Of a stretch of DNA of 64,000 bases, positions 26,981 to 37,189 are shown one piece after another. Under the pieces are notes generated by a model that saw nothing but the letters and a program-made list of their open reading frames with translations, was not told the DNA's origin and ran no database searches. Every line of letters begins with the position of its first letter. Position 1 is the first letter of the stretch. The position numbers were made by a program, and so were the translations under genes. The stretch is taken from contig JBMOLL010000017.1 in assembly GCA_049325415.1 (NCBI GenBank), positions 52,449 through 116,448 on the forward strand, given 5' to 3'. Source of the stretch: JBMOLL01 sp049325415 (GTDB lineage Bacteria; Bacteroidota; Bacteroidia; Bacteroidales; GCA-2748055).

Positions 26981-28209
26981 ACTTCGAGAATGCGGAATCC
27001 CGCCTTCATCAGGTCGGACCAGAATCCAGGGTATGATTTGGTAACGACCATTGGATCATCGATAATGATTTTCGGAATAACCAGGGAAAGCGGGGCGAAG
27101 GCCATCGCCATCCGGTGATCGTGATAGGTGCCGATGACGGGAGTGTTGACAGCCGGCAGACGGTCTCCTTCCCAGGATAGAAAGGAACCCTCCTTATTGC
27201 TGACAAGCAGGAAACCAAGTTTGCCCAACTCTTCCTGCAATGCAAAGATCCTGTCGGTCTCCTTGATCCGCAGCGTCCTGGTTCCTGTAAAGTGAAAGCG
27301 GATGCCTTTAGCACACAGTGCTGCGGCAACGGCCTGGACCAGGTCGGGGCACTCCGTGAAGTCGAAGGTGAAAACTTCGGGGAACTCCTCCCCTGTTTTT
27401 GAAAGGATGACACCTTCCGGGCCAAACGCGGTCTCAATCCCAAGAGGTTTAAACATCTCCGCGAGAACCGAATCGCCCTGCAGGCTGCCCGCATATAGAA
27501 AGGGGAGTGCGATCTGGGAATCGCCCGACAGCAGCATGATCGAATACCAGAACGCCGCAGCACTCCAGTCCGACTCCACCGTGTAGGGATACATCCGGTA
27601 GGCTCCTTCACCGATCCGTATCCGGTCGGCGGTCCATTCGACCCTGGCCCCGAATTTTTCCATAAGTGCCAGTGTCATCCGGATGTAGGAACCGGATACC
27701 ACCTCCCCCTCAAGCCGGAGGGTCAGCCCTCCCGGCAGAACCGGACCAATCATCAGCAGGGCGCTGATAAACTGACTGCTGATCGCACCGTTCACGGTCA
27801 CTTCTCCCCCCTTCATTTTTCCACCTGAAATGGACAGGGGCGGATAGCCTTCGTTTTCAAGGTATTGGATTTGAGCGCCAAGACTGCGAAGTGCTCCGAC
27901 CAGTTCTCCGATGGGACGCTGCTTCATCCGTTCCGAACCCGTAAGCGTCACCTGGCAAGAAAGAGCAGAATAATAGGCTGTAAGAAAACGCATGGCCGTT
28001 CCTGCATGACCGGTATTTTTGCCGGCCGAGTCCGATTCAAGAGCTTCCAGCATGAGCCGGGTATCGTCGCTGTCGGCGAGGTTGATCAGTTCCCCGGAAG
28101 AACCGGAAAGTGCACGAATGATGAGCAAGCGGTTGCTGATGCTCTTGGAGGCCGGCAACTGGATCACTTCCTGGATGGAACGGCTGGACACCGCTATCTG
28201 GTACTGCAC
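26977..28209 (-). CDS. aroA: 3-phosphoshikimate 1-carboxyvinyltransferase (EPSP synthase)
   Basis: Sixth step of the shikimate pathway: transfers enolpyruvyl from PEP to shikimate-3-phosphate. The 410-residue protein has PASKSISNRLLIIRAL at the N-terminus, NTGHAGTAMRFLTAYYS (loop normally LGNAGTAxRxL), and a C-terminal RIKETDRIFALQEELGKLG followed by YHDHRMAMAFAPL. All are EPSP-synthase signatures. The protein is slightly shorter than the usual 425-430 residues, without a visible missing motif. It is a single gene convergent with tadA. Confidence 0.95.
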   Translation of the reverse strand: MQYQIAVSSRSIQEVIQLPASKSISNRLLIIRALSGSSGELINLADSDDTRLMLEALESDSAGKNTGHAGTAMRFLTAYYSALSCQVTLTGSERMKQRPIGELVGALRSLGAQIQYLENEGYPPLSISGGKMKGGEVTVNGAISSQFISALLMIGPVLPGGLTLRLEGEVVSGSYIRMTLALMEKFGARVEWTADRIRIGEGAYRMYPYTVESDWSAAAFWYSIMLLSGDSQIALPFLYAGSLQGDSVLAEMFKPLGIETAFGPEGVILSKTGEEFPEVFTFDFTECPDLVQAVAAALCAKGIRFHFTGTRTLRIKETDRIFALQEELGKLGFLLVSNKEGSFLSWEGDRLPAVNTPVIGTYHDHRMAMAFAPLSLVIPKIIIDDPMVVTKSYPGFWSDLMKAGFRILEV

Positions 28210-28364
28210 TGCACAAACAATTTTACGAACCTCTCATCTTCTGTGATACAGGGCTCTGTTTGCCGTAAAGTTAATAATTAGCCCCGAACGAAATGATATA
28301 AAACATAACTTCGCGGGGAACAATATGCACGAATGACTGTTAAATCAGGTCGAAACCTTGAATC

Positions 28365-29531
28365 ATGCTGAACTTTGAAAATACTGAAACTGCCTTCCGG
28401 ATTAAAAGCGACCGTGATCTGAGAAGGGCCTACCGGCTTTATAAACTTATTTCATACAGGTGGCTGGTGAAAACCGGAAATCCGCTGATCAGGCTGGCCT
28501 CCTTCCTTCGTCTCCCCATCGGGTGGATTGTAAAGCCAACCGTTTACCGGCAGTTCGTTGGTGGTGAAACTCTTGAATCATGCAACGAAACCGTTGATAA
28601 ACTCCGTACGGGCAAGGTAAGTGCCATACTTGACTATTCGGTCGAAGGAAAAGAAGATGATAAGGACATTGCCGCCGCACTGGAAGAGACCCTGCGGTCG
28701 ATCAGGAACGCAGCACTGAATCCGAATATCCCTTTCGCCGTATTCAAACCCACCGCGTTTGCAAAAACCCATGCCCTCGAGTCGATGAGTACCGACCCGG
28801 TGCCATCAAAGGAAGTGCTCAATGAAGGGAAGAAGTTTCGGGAAAGGGTTCACCTCCTCTGTAAAGCCGCCCATGACGCCGGGATCCCGCTCCTTATCGA
28901 TGCAGAAGACACCTGGTACCAGACCTACATTGATACTGTGGTGATGGAGATGATGGCCGAGTTTAACAGGGAGCGCGCCATTGTTTTCAATACCTACCAG
29001 ATGTACCGGCGCGACAGGCTGGAGATGCTGCGGAGTGATTATGACCGTGCCGTAAAGGGAAATTTTTTCCTGGGTGCCAAGTTCGTTCGCGGAGCATACA
29101 TGGAAAAGGAAAGGGAACGGGCAAGACGGCTGAAATACCCCGATCCCATCCAGCCGGATAAAGACAGTACCGATCGTGACTACAACCGGGCCATGGAGTT
29201 CTCCGTGATGCACATCGACAGGATCTCTGTATTCAGCGGGACACACAATGAAAAGAGCAGCCTGTACCTGACCGAACTTATGGCCGCAGAAAAGCTGGAA
29301 AAGAACGATCCGCGGATCTGGTTTTCGCAGTTATACGGCATGAGCGATCATATCAGCTTCAACCTTGCCGACCAGGGTTATAACGTGGCCAAGTACCTTC
29401 CCTACGGACCGGTTCGTTATGTGTTGCCTTATCTGATGAGACGGGCAGAAGAAAACACCTCGGTAAAGGGGCAGACCGGCAGGGAACTGAACCTGATCAG
29501 CAAGGAGATGAAACGCCGCAAACTGCTCTGA
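28365..29531 (+). CDS. Proline dehydrogenase
   Basis: FAD-dependent monofunctional proline dehydrogenase with a TIM-barrel fold, oxidising proline to pyrroline-5-carboxylate. The 388-residue protein contains the FAD/substrate residues FLGAKFVRGAYMEKERERA, LLIDAEDTWYQ (an EDTW block), SGTHNEKS, and the C-terminal YLPYGPVRYVLPYLMRRAEEN, which is diagnostic for ProDH. No P5C dehydrogenase domain is fused or adjacent, so the second step is encoded elsewhere. Divergent from aroA with a 155-base gap that holds a near-consensus box (TAACTTCG). Confidence 0.92.
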   Translation: MLNFENTETAFRIKSDRDLRRAYRLYKLISYRWLVKTGNPLIRLASFLRLPIGWIVKPTVYRQFVGGETLESCNETVDKLRTGKVSAILDYSVEGKEDDKDIAAALEETLRSIRNAALNPNIPFAVFKPTAFAKTHALESMSTDPVPSKEVLNEGKKFRERVHLLCKAAHDAGIPLLIDAEDTWYQTYIDTVVMEMMAEFNRERAIVFNTYQMYRRDRLEMLRSDYDRAVKGNFFLGAKFVRGAYMEKERERARRLKYPDPIQPDKDSTDRDYNRAMEFSVMHIDRISVFSGTHNEKSSLYLTELMAAEKLEKNDPRIWFSQLYGMSDHISFNLADQGYNVAKYLPYGPVRYVLPYLMRRAEENTSVKGQTGRELNLISKEMKRRKLL

Positions 29532-29589
29532 CCGGCCCGGATTCTTTCAACTCCCCGGATTTTAGTATCTTGCAAAAAACCTGGATGAA

Positions 29590-30069
29590 ATGAAGATTTC
29601 CAACGAACGGAATACCTACAGACTGTGGCTGAGAAAACTCGCATTTGCCATTATTTTTACGATCTCCATTGTGCTGATCCTGGTCACCAAATGGTTCGAC
29701 AACCTGGTTGAAGGACTGACCAAATATCATTTTATTATTGCTATTGCCCTGGCTTATACCCTGATCAGTATCTGGGGTTATCTCCGGCGTCCATACTTCT
29801 TTTATTTCAGTGATAATGGCGAAATGCTGATCTTCAGGTATTACCCGGTAAGTATCTTCAATCAGCGCAAAAACTCCATTGAGATCCCAAAGAAGTTTTT
29901 CGTGAAGTATGAGATCCGGAAGTTCCTGCTCGGTACGCAGGAAGAGTTGATCGTATACCAGCATTTCCGAAATAAGGTGGCTAAATATCCCCCGATAAGC
30001 CTTTCGGCTGTCGATCACGCCACCCTGGACAGGATCATTGCCTCCCTTGACAAACACTCAAGGCATTGA
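29590..30069 (+). CDS. Small membrane protein with PH-like domain, unknown function
   Basis: The 159 residues comprise two membrane helices near the N-terminus (FAIIFTISIVLILVTKW, about 20-36, and FIIAIALAYTLISIWGYL, about 48-65) followed by a soluble beta-rich region (FYFSDNGEMLIFRYYPVSIF, then KFFVKYEIRKFLLGTQEELI) reminiscent of a PH-like fold. I do not recognise a named family. It lies 58 bases after the proline dehydrogenase and overlaps the 3' end of the convergent DUF3857 gene by 12 bases. Confidence 0.65.
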   Translation: MKISNERNTYRLWLRKLAFAIIFTISIVLILVTKWFDNLVEGLTKYHFIIAIALAYTLISIWGYLRRPYFFYFSDNGEMLIFRYYPVSIFNQRKNSIEIPKKFFVKYEIRKFLLGTQEELIVYQHFRNKVAKYPPISLSAVDHATLDRIIASLDKHSRH

Positions 30070-32007
30070 GCTACTTTTTTCCCCGATCAATACGGGTTCT
30101 GCCTGCCGGTTGATGGCGGAATTGAAAACCTCCAGCATGTACCTGATTTCAAAAGGCATGAATACCGTATCGTTGATCTGAAGATCGTGTACGAGCTGGA
30201 TTTTTCCATCCAGTGTAATAACCAGGTAATTGAACTTCATCCGGTCACCCTTCATGATCATCTTATCCGTTTTGGGAATATTCAGTATGACTGAATTCTC
30301 AGGCAGGATGATATTGGTGATCTGCTGAAAGCGTCTTTTGTAGATAAAATCCACCGGTAACACCCGGTTATCCGGCTTCAGGGGCGACTCGGTCACCAAT
30401 CCCATGTTGAAAGGATGCAGGGTGAGGATATCATTCATCTGTTCGAGCAGGCCCGAAGGCAAAAGGCTGAATTCGAAGATCAGATCGGAATCCGGATCAT
30501 CCAGATTCCTGACCTTTACCGAATCGGACAATTCAAGCCCTCTTTCACCGTTTAAAAGCTCATCCTCAACAAACTTCCCGTAATCTTTGATATCCGTCAG
30601 TTTATTCCGCAACCGGGCAGCTTCGTGGTTATTTACCTTTACCTGCACCTCCACCTTCGGGTTTTCCTGATCCTGCAGATCAATATTGCTCAGGCACATA
30701 TAGCTGGATACCGGCGGATCCGGCAGGGTCACCCAGGATGAAGCATTTTTAATGATCCGAAAACCTTCTTTGCAATAATCTTCATCATCGAGGATGTCCA
30801 TGGAACGATTCGGATCGGTGGCGTCAAGAAAAATAATTTTGTCATCCCTCCGGATACCTGCGATGACATGATTGAATTGCCGGATCAGCGGATATTCCTT
30901 CCTGATGATCCCGTTTGTTTTTGTACTGATCAGTACCGGATCGGCAGTCTGCCCGGCGGCTCTCAGCAGGTTGACCAGCAGCAGATTGATCTCGGATGAA
31001 TTTCCGGCCCTGGCCTGGAGAAAACGACTCAGGCGTTGTTCGGGAAAAGACCGGTAATACTTGTTCCACCTCCAGTTACTGTTAACATAATGGTAAATCT
31101 CGCGAATCCTTTCTTCCTCGGGTAAGCTGGCAAAACGGAGGCCAAGCTCTTCCACAGACTTGTCGGGAGCAAGAAAATCGAGGTACTCCGAAGACGTCAG
31201 AAAGGCAGATGCCAGTTCATCCCAGTTCATGGCGATCGTCTTGTATTCGGTCCCTCCCATGGGTTTCGAAGTCAGGTACCCTGCCAGCTGAAAGGTAAGT
31301 TTATTGGTATAGTCGGCCGGACAGGGGCACCAGCTTTCCTCCCTGATAGCCGGCATGTTTTCCAGGATCCATTTCCGGGCATTAGCCGTTCCGTATTTCT
31401 TGATCAGCAGGTCGCTGGCATAAAAAATCCGGATGTCCCAGCCCTCCTGTACCATGGCATTATACTCGCTGTAAAGGGTAGGAATGTCGGTCTGAAATTC
31501 CCAACCTTCGGGGAGCAGCACATTTTCGTCGAACAGGGTATACTGGTATTCAATCACATCGCCCGGTTCCACCGAAGGAAAAGCAAACCTGATCACACTG
31601 TATTTATCATCAACCCTGACATCGTAGATTTCCTCCTTCGGGACCGGAACCTTAACCACTTTATCACCGATTATTTTAAGGGTCTGCGCCTTAACCGAGG
31701 TGATCTTTTCGGTCCCGTCCTTTGAATAGTAAGGCAACTCAATATTAGTCCGGTCAAGACCCTGTTCGTTGAGGATTTTTATCCTTACATGCCGGTCCAT
31801 GGTAATGGGGATCTGGCTGTAGCGGATACTGATCATACCAATATCCGAGAGAACAACAGCTGATGCCAGCGTATCAAAATAGCAACGCTTGTAGGCAATT
31901 TCCTCCCCGGTCAGTTTTCCCCATTTGACATTCTTTTCCTGGCTGTAGAGCTCGGTGCTTAAGAATATAAGGAATACTGACAGAAACAGGCTTGTAAGAT
32001 TTTTCAT
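30058..32007 (-). CDS. Exported DUF3857/transglutaminase-like protein
   Basis: The 649 residues start with a signal peptide (MKNLTSLFLSVFLIFLSTELYSQ). A DUF3857 beta-domain follows (about 45-220), then a transglutaminase-like fold (about 255-400) and a C-terminal domain close to DUF2569/3858-type regions. In the transglutaminase core the expected nucleophile position reads GNSSEINLLL (Ser337 for Cys), while His380 (FNHVIAG) and Asp395 (FLDATDPN) are kept. Such Ser variants are common in Bacteroidetes DUF3857 proteins, so it is more likely a binding or structural domain than a crosslinking enzyme. Function unknown; probably periplasmic or cell-surface. Confidence 0.82.
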   Translation of the reverse strand: MKNLTSLFLSVFLIFLSTELYSQEKNVKWGKLTGEEIAYKRCYFDTLASAVVLSDIGMISIRYSQIPITMDRHVRIKILNEQGLDRTNIELPYYSKDGTEKITSVKAQTLKIIGDKVVKVPVPKEEIYDVRVDDKYSVIRFAFPSVEPGDVIEYQYTLFDENVLLPEGWEFQTDIPTLYSEYNAMVQEGWDIRIFYASDLLIKKYGTANARKWILENMPAIREESWCPCPADYTNKLTFQLAGYLTSKPMGGTEYKTIAMNWDELASAFLTSSEYLDFLAPDKSVEELGLRFASLPEEERIREIYHYVNSNWRWNKYYRSFPEQRLSRFLQARAGNSSEINLLLVNLLRAAGQTADPVLISTKTNGIIRKEYPLIRQFNHVIAGIRRDDKIIFLDATDPNRSMDILDDEDYCKEGFRIIKNASSWVTLPDPPVSSYMCLSNIDLQDQENPKVEVQVKVNNHEAARLRNKLTDIKDYGKFVEDELLNGERGLELSDSVKVRNLDDPDSDLIFEFSLLPSGLLEQMNDILTLHPFNMGLVTESPLKPDNRVLPVDFIYKRRFQQITNIILPENSVILNIPKTDKMIMKGDRMKFNYLVITLDGKIQLVHDLQINDTVFMPFEIRYMLEVFNSAINRQAEPVLIGEKSSSMP

Positions 32008-32089
32008 GGCAGGTGGATTTATTTTTAAAGATAAAAATTTCCTTCAAACGATCGATAATTCTGTTCGAAAACACATTAACATAAAAAAA

Positions 32090-33205
32090 ATGGACAATGA
32101 GCATATTTGTCAGATCGCCCTGACCATGCTTCCGGATATCGGTGCCATTACTGCAAAGAAACTTATGGCCTATACCGGCTCAGCGGAGGCTGTTTTCCGC
32201 GAGAAGCGCAGTGCCCTGCTAAAAATCCCGGGAATTGGTCCCCGGATCGTAGGCCGGATCTCATCCGGGGCAGCAGGGCCGGAATTGGATCGCGAAGTAA
32301 ATTTCCTGGAAAAACACAGGATTGCTGCACTTTCATTTCTCGACGAGGGATACCCCGAGCGCTTGCGAAACTGCGACGACGGGCCGGTGGTCCTGTTCAT
32401 GAAAGGGGTGAACTGCCTGTCATCCGCAAAAATACTGAGTGTGGTGGGCACCCGTAATGCCACCTCCGGCGGCAGGGAAATCTGCAACTCGATCATCTCC
32501 GATCTGTCCCAGCGCTTTCCAGACCTGGTGATCGTAAGCGGCCTGGCCTACGGGATTGACATTGTCGCACACCGCACGGCCCTGGAACGGCAGCTTCCGA
32601 CGGTGGGCGTTCTTGCCCATGGACTTCATACGCTTTATCCGTCGGTTCACCGGGATACCGCGGTAAGGATGGTTCGCCAGGGCGCCCTCGTTACAGACTT
32701 TACCACCATCCATAAACCTGAACGAAACAACTTCCTGAGGAGGAACCGGATCATAGCCGGACTGGCTGATGCCACCCTGGTTGTTGAATCGGGAGAGAAA
32801 GGAGGAGCCCTGATCACTGCCGAACTGGCATCCTCCTATAACAGAGAGGTCTTTGCCGTTCCGGGAAGAATCTCCGACACCTTCTCCAGGGGCTGTAACC
32901 TGCTGATAAAGAAGAATTGCGCCGCACTTGTTGAAAGTGCGGAGGATCTGGCAGCGCAGCTGGGCTGGAACGGAAGGGAAGATACGGCAATCGCTCTTCC
33001 GGTCCTTGACCTTCCGCTGACCCCGGAGGAAGAAAGTATCCTGCGCCTGCTTGAAACGGAAAAAGAAGTAAGTACCGAATTTGCCAGTATCAGAACGGGC
33101 ATTCCCGTGCACAAATGTATAAGTCTGATGCTGGCAATGGAACTGAGAGGATGGTTACTGTTGCTTCCCGGGAACCAGTACCGTCTCAAAATAAGATTGA
33201 AGTAA
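32090..33205 (+). CDS. dprA: DNA-processing protein DprA
   Basis: Loads RecA on incoming single-stranded DNA in natural transformation, and is widely conserved even in bacteria not known to be competent. The 371 residues have an N-terminal helix-hairpin-helix region (LPDIGAITAKKLM, LKIPGIGPRIVGRI), the Rossmann-like core with VVGTRNATSGGR, SGLAYGIDIVAHRTAL, NRIIAGLADATLVVESG and GGALITAELA, and a C-terminal winged helix (about 305-370). The ATG at 32090 (MDNEHICQIAL) is chosen; an earlier in-frame ATG would overlap the divergent DUF3857 gene. Confidence 0.95.
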   Translation: MDNEHICQIALTMLPDIGAITAKKLMAYTGSAEAVFREKRSALLKIPGIGPRIVGRISSGAAGPELDREVNFLEKHRIAALSFLDEGYPERLRNCDDGPVVLFMKGVNCLSSAKILSVVGTRNATSGGREICNSIISDLSQRFPDLVIVSGLAYGIDIVAHRTALERQLPTVGVLAHGLHTLYPSVHRDTAVRMVRQGALVTDFTTIHKPERNNFLRRNRIIAGLADATLVVESGEKGGALITAELASSYNREVFAVPGRISDTFSRGCNLLIKKNCAALVESAEDLAAQLGWNGREDTAIALPVLDLPLTPEEESILRLLETEKEVSTEFASIRTGIPVHKCISLMLAMELRGWLLLLPGNQYRLKIRLK

Positions 33206-33277
33206 AAGTCTCCATTTCATGCTGAAGGACATAGGAAAAACATATTGTCCGGCATATACTCCCGCTCTTAATATTGA

Positions 33278-33285
33278 TAAGTTTG
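33278..33285 (+). promoter_or_regulatory. -7 promoter box for gdhA
   Basis: TAAGTTTG matches TAnnTTTG exactly, 39 bases before the gdhA ATG. Confidence 0.5.
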
Positions 33286-33318
33286 TTGACTGTCAAACAA
33301 AAAAAACTAAAAAACTGA

Positions 33319-34665
<1,347 letters not shown>

Positions 34666-34676
34666 ACCCATATTCC

Positions 34677-34750
34677 GGCTGCCGGTTTACAGGCCTGTTC
34701 GTTTATCCCGACATGCACAGGACAGTCCCGTACCCCGGCAGCCTTTTTTT
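34677..34750 (+). terminator. Rho-independent terminator after gdhA
   Basis: GGCTGCCGG (34677-34685) pairs perfectly with CCGGCAGCC (34735-34743), which is followed by seven T residues. The loop is about 49 bases, unusually long. Confidence 0.75.
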
Positions 34751-34784
34751 ATGCCGCTCCGCCAGCACTTCGGAAAGGAATATG

Positions 34785-34792
34785 TAAGTTTG
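34785..34792 (+). promoter_or_regulatory. -7 promoter box for tatD
   Basis: TAAGTTTG, an exact TAnnTTTG match, lies 23 bases before the tatD start and just after the gdhA terminator. Confidence 0.55.
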
Positions 34793-34815
34793 TATCCTTG
34801 TTCTTAATGTAGCTC

Positions 34816-35583
34816 ATGTTCACCGATTCCCACACCCATATATATTCCGGAGAATTTGGCCACCAGCAGAAAGAAGCGGTGCGGCGGGCTGTTGATTCAG
34901 GTGTCACCAGGCTGTATATGCCGAATATTGACCTGGAATCGATCGATGCCATGCTGGAACTGGCCCGCAGCTTTCCCGAAAACTGCTTTCCGATGATCGG
35001 ACTGCATCCCACATCCGTCAAAAAGGACTATCAGCAACAGCTGGAAACAATCGGAACCCTGGCTCACGGGCAGGCTTTTACCGCCATTGGAGAAGTCGGG
35101 ATTGACCTTTACTGGGACAGGACCTATTATAATGAACAGGTCGATGCCTTTACTGTCCAGATCGGTTGGGCAAGGGAACTCGGACTGCCACTGGTGATCC
35201 ACTCCCGCGAATCCTTCAGCGAAATCTTCCGGATTCTGGATAAAGAACACAAAGGGGAACTGAGGGGAGTTTTTCACAGCTTTACCGGGAATGAAGAAGA
35301 AGCCGAAAAAGCACTGTCCTATGGTTTTTACCTCGGGATCAACGGGATCGTGACCTATAAAAACAGCAAGCTGCCGGAGGTCCTGGCAGGCATCTCCCCC
35401 GAAAGGATCCTCCTGGAAACTGACGCTCCGTACCTGACCCCGGTCCCCCACAGGGGAAAACGCAATGAGAGCGCATATCTCATCCATATTGCCGAAAAAC
35501 TTGCAGCGGTTTACGGCCTGCCTCTTGAGGAAATAGCACGGATAAGCACAGATAATGCAACAAGATTATTTAAAGCAGGATAA
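34816..35583 (+). CDS. tatD: TatD family metal-dependent hydrolase
   Basis: TIM-barrel metallohydrolase of the amidohydrolase superfamily; family members are 3'-5' DNases acting in DNA repair and quality control. The 255 residues contain FTDSHTHIYS (first metal His pair), IGEVGIDLYWDR (Glu ligand), VIHSRESF, VFHSFTGN (His ligands) and LLETDAPYLTPVPHRGKRN (Asp ligand), the full set. The next gene, ansA, starts one base after its stop. Confidence 0.93.
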   Translation: MFTDSHTHIYSGEFGHQQKEAVRRAVDSGVTRLYMPNIDLESIDAMLELARSFPENCFPMIGLHPTSVKKDYQQQLETIGTLAHGQAFTAIGEVGIDLYWDRTYYNEQVDAFTVQIGWARELGLPLVIHSRESFSEIFRILDKEHKGELRGVFHSFTGNEEEAEKALSYGFYLGINGIVTYKNSKLPEVLAGISPERILLETDAPYLTPVPHRGKRNESAYLIHIAEKLAAVYGLPLEEIARISTDNATRLFKAG

Positions 35584-35584
35584 C

Positions 35585-36619
35585 ATGGTCGGACAGAAAT
35601 CGATACTGATCATCTATACAGGCGGGACCATCGGCATGGTGAAGGATCCGGCAACGGGATCCCTGACCCCCTACAATTTCGATGAAATTACCAGCAGGAT
35701 CCCCGAGCTGAAAATGTTTGGCTATGATATCCAATCGGTCCAGTTCCACCCTCCGATGGACTCGTCGGATATCAGTCCACAGGTCTGGATCCGGATTGCA
35801 GAAACCATCGAGGAATATTATGGCCGGGTTCATGGTTTTGTCATTCTGCATGGCACGGATACGATGGCCTATTCGGCCTCAGCCCTGAGTTTTATGCTGG
35901 AAAACCTTTCAAAGCCCGTCATCTTCACCGGTGCCCAGCTCCCGATCGGTACCCTCCGGACCGACGGAAGAGACAACCTCATTACCTCGATTGAGATTGC
36001 CGCCACCTATGAAAACGGCCGCGCGGTTGTCCCGGAGGTATGCGTTTATTTCGAAAACAGGTTGTACCGGGGTAACCGGACAACCAAAGTAAACGCCGAA
36101 TACTTCAACGCCTTCCAGTCGGCCAATTACCCCGCCCTTGTCAAGGCCGGTGTAAGGCTGGAGATCAGCAGGGATCTGGTGCATTATCCCGATTTTGACC
36201 TTCCCCTGATCGTCCACAAGAAATTCAACAATCATATCGCCATCCTTAAACTTTTCCCGGGGATCAACAGGGAATACATGGATGCTATACTGGGTATCGA
36301 AGGACTGAGGGCCGTAATCCTTGAATCGTATGGTGCCGGAAATGCTCCTACCGAAGAATGGTTCATCAAAAGGATACGGAAAGCCGTGGAAAAGGGCATT
36401 ATCATACTGGATGTCACCCAATGCTCCAGGGGAAGTGTGGAACTCGGCCTGTATGAGACCAGCCGGCATTTACTGAATGCCGGGGTAATCAGCGGTTATG
36501 ATATTACTACTGAGGCCGCTACCACAAAACTGATGATCCTACTGGGCAGCGATTACTCCGATGAGAAGATTAAAATGCTTTTAAATAAATCACTGAAGGG
36601 AGAAATTAGTTTGCCGTGA
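35585..36619 (+). CDS. ansA: Type I (cytosolic) L-asparaginase
   Basis: Hydrolyses L-asparagine to aspartate and ammonia. The 344 residues have both threonine-containing signatures: IIYTGGTIGMV near the N-terminus and VILHGTDTMAYSASAL near residue 90. There is no signal peptide, which points to the cytoplasmic AnsA class. The ATG at 35585 (MVGQKSILIIYTGGTIG) is preferred because the family starts just before the TGGTI motif; an in-frame ATG at 35555 would lie inside tatD. Translationally linked to tatD. Confidence 0.92.
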   Translation: MVGQKSILIIYTGGTIGMVKDPATGSLTPYNFDEITSRIPELKMFGYDIQSVQFHPPMDSSDISPQVWIRIAETIEEYYGRVHGFVILHGTDTMAYSASALSFMLENLSKPVIFTGAQLPIGTLRTDGRDNLITSIEIAATYENGRAVVPEVCVYFENRLYRGNRTTKVNAEYFNAFQSANYPALVKAGVRLEISRDLVHYPDFDLPLIVHKKFNNHIAILKLFPGINREYMDAILGIEGLRAVILESYGAGNAPTEEWFIKRIRKAVEKGIIILDVTQCSRGSVELGLYETSRHLLNAGVISGYDITTEAATTKLMILLGSDYSDEKIKMLLNKSLKGEISLP

Positions 36620-36729
36620 TGATTTTATAATTTTTTTTCGTAATTTGCGCCGCGAAATTCCGGTTAAACTCAGCTTTTTCAAAAGGCAGGAAATATATCG
36701 GAACGTTCTTAAAAATTGACGATCATCAT

Positions 36730-36801
36730 GGAAAAAAGGCTATCCCGGAGGCAGGTCAATGTGCGCCGGGAAGTGAATGCGTGATTGAACGCCCTTTTTC
36801 C
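36730..36801 (+). other. Hairpin-forming segment upstream of tRNA-Ser
   Basis: Arms 36730-36740 and 36791-36801 pair at 10 of 11 positions, and inside them TCCCGG (36743-36748) pairs with CCGGGA (36766-36771). The outer 3' arm ends in a T-run. It could be an extended terminator of ansA or a small structured RNA. I could not match it to 6S, SRP or tmRNA. The rest of the 36620-36838 gap shows nothing clear. Confidence 0.3.
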
Positions 36802-36838
36802 ATTCTGTTCTTTGATATTTTTCACCCTTTTGGGTTTT

Positions 36839-36950
<112 letters not shown>

Positions 36951-36956
36951 GGTTCG

Positions 36957-37048
36957 AACCGAGGAGCAAAGCGACGAGCTCACGAGAAACGTAGTTTCGA
37001 GTAACCGAGGAGCAAAGCGACGAGCTCACGAGAAACGTAGTTTCGAGT
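36957..37048 (+). repeat. Two perfect tandem 46-bp units downstream of tRNA-Ser
   Basis: Units 36957-37002 and 37003-37048 are identical. Each can form two small hairpins. The second has GAAAC (36986-36990) paired with GTTTC (36994-36998) around GTA, flanked by a tandem G.A mismatch and a closing AC/GT. The first has GC/GC around AAA, with GA opposite GA twice. The pattern of tandem G.A pairs suggests an RNA fold rather than a plain DNA palindrome. Confidence 0.9.
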
Positions 37049-37049
37049 C

Positions 37050-37088
37050 ATCCCCCTCTCTCCCCCGTACCGGAGAACAGGGTGCCGG
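37050..37088 (+). repeat. 39-bp direct repeat, copy 2
   Basis: Copy of 36912-36950 with one mismatch; it recreates the last 15 bases of tRNA-Ser (3' T-stem and acceptor strand) without the rest of the tRNA. Confidence 0.85.
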
Positions 37089-37189
37089 CTTCAGGACCAT
37101 GAAAAAACCGTGCGGAATTGCCGGTTCTCCGCAAAATATTGAAATAACTTAAACCGTTTATATTAAAAGTTTAACAAACAGAAACAACC

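Noticed and set aside
36728..36784. 18-codon frame starting at ATG 36728
   Set aside because: It lies inside the hairpin segment, has no ribosome-binding context, and the peptide shows nothing recognisable.
36730..36801. SRP (4.5S) RNA or 6S RNA
   Set aside because: A GGTCA and a GGGAAG look vaguely SRP-like, but the conserved GGAA-capped apical hairpin is missing, and no 6S-like central bubble is evident.
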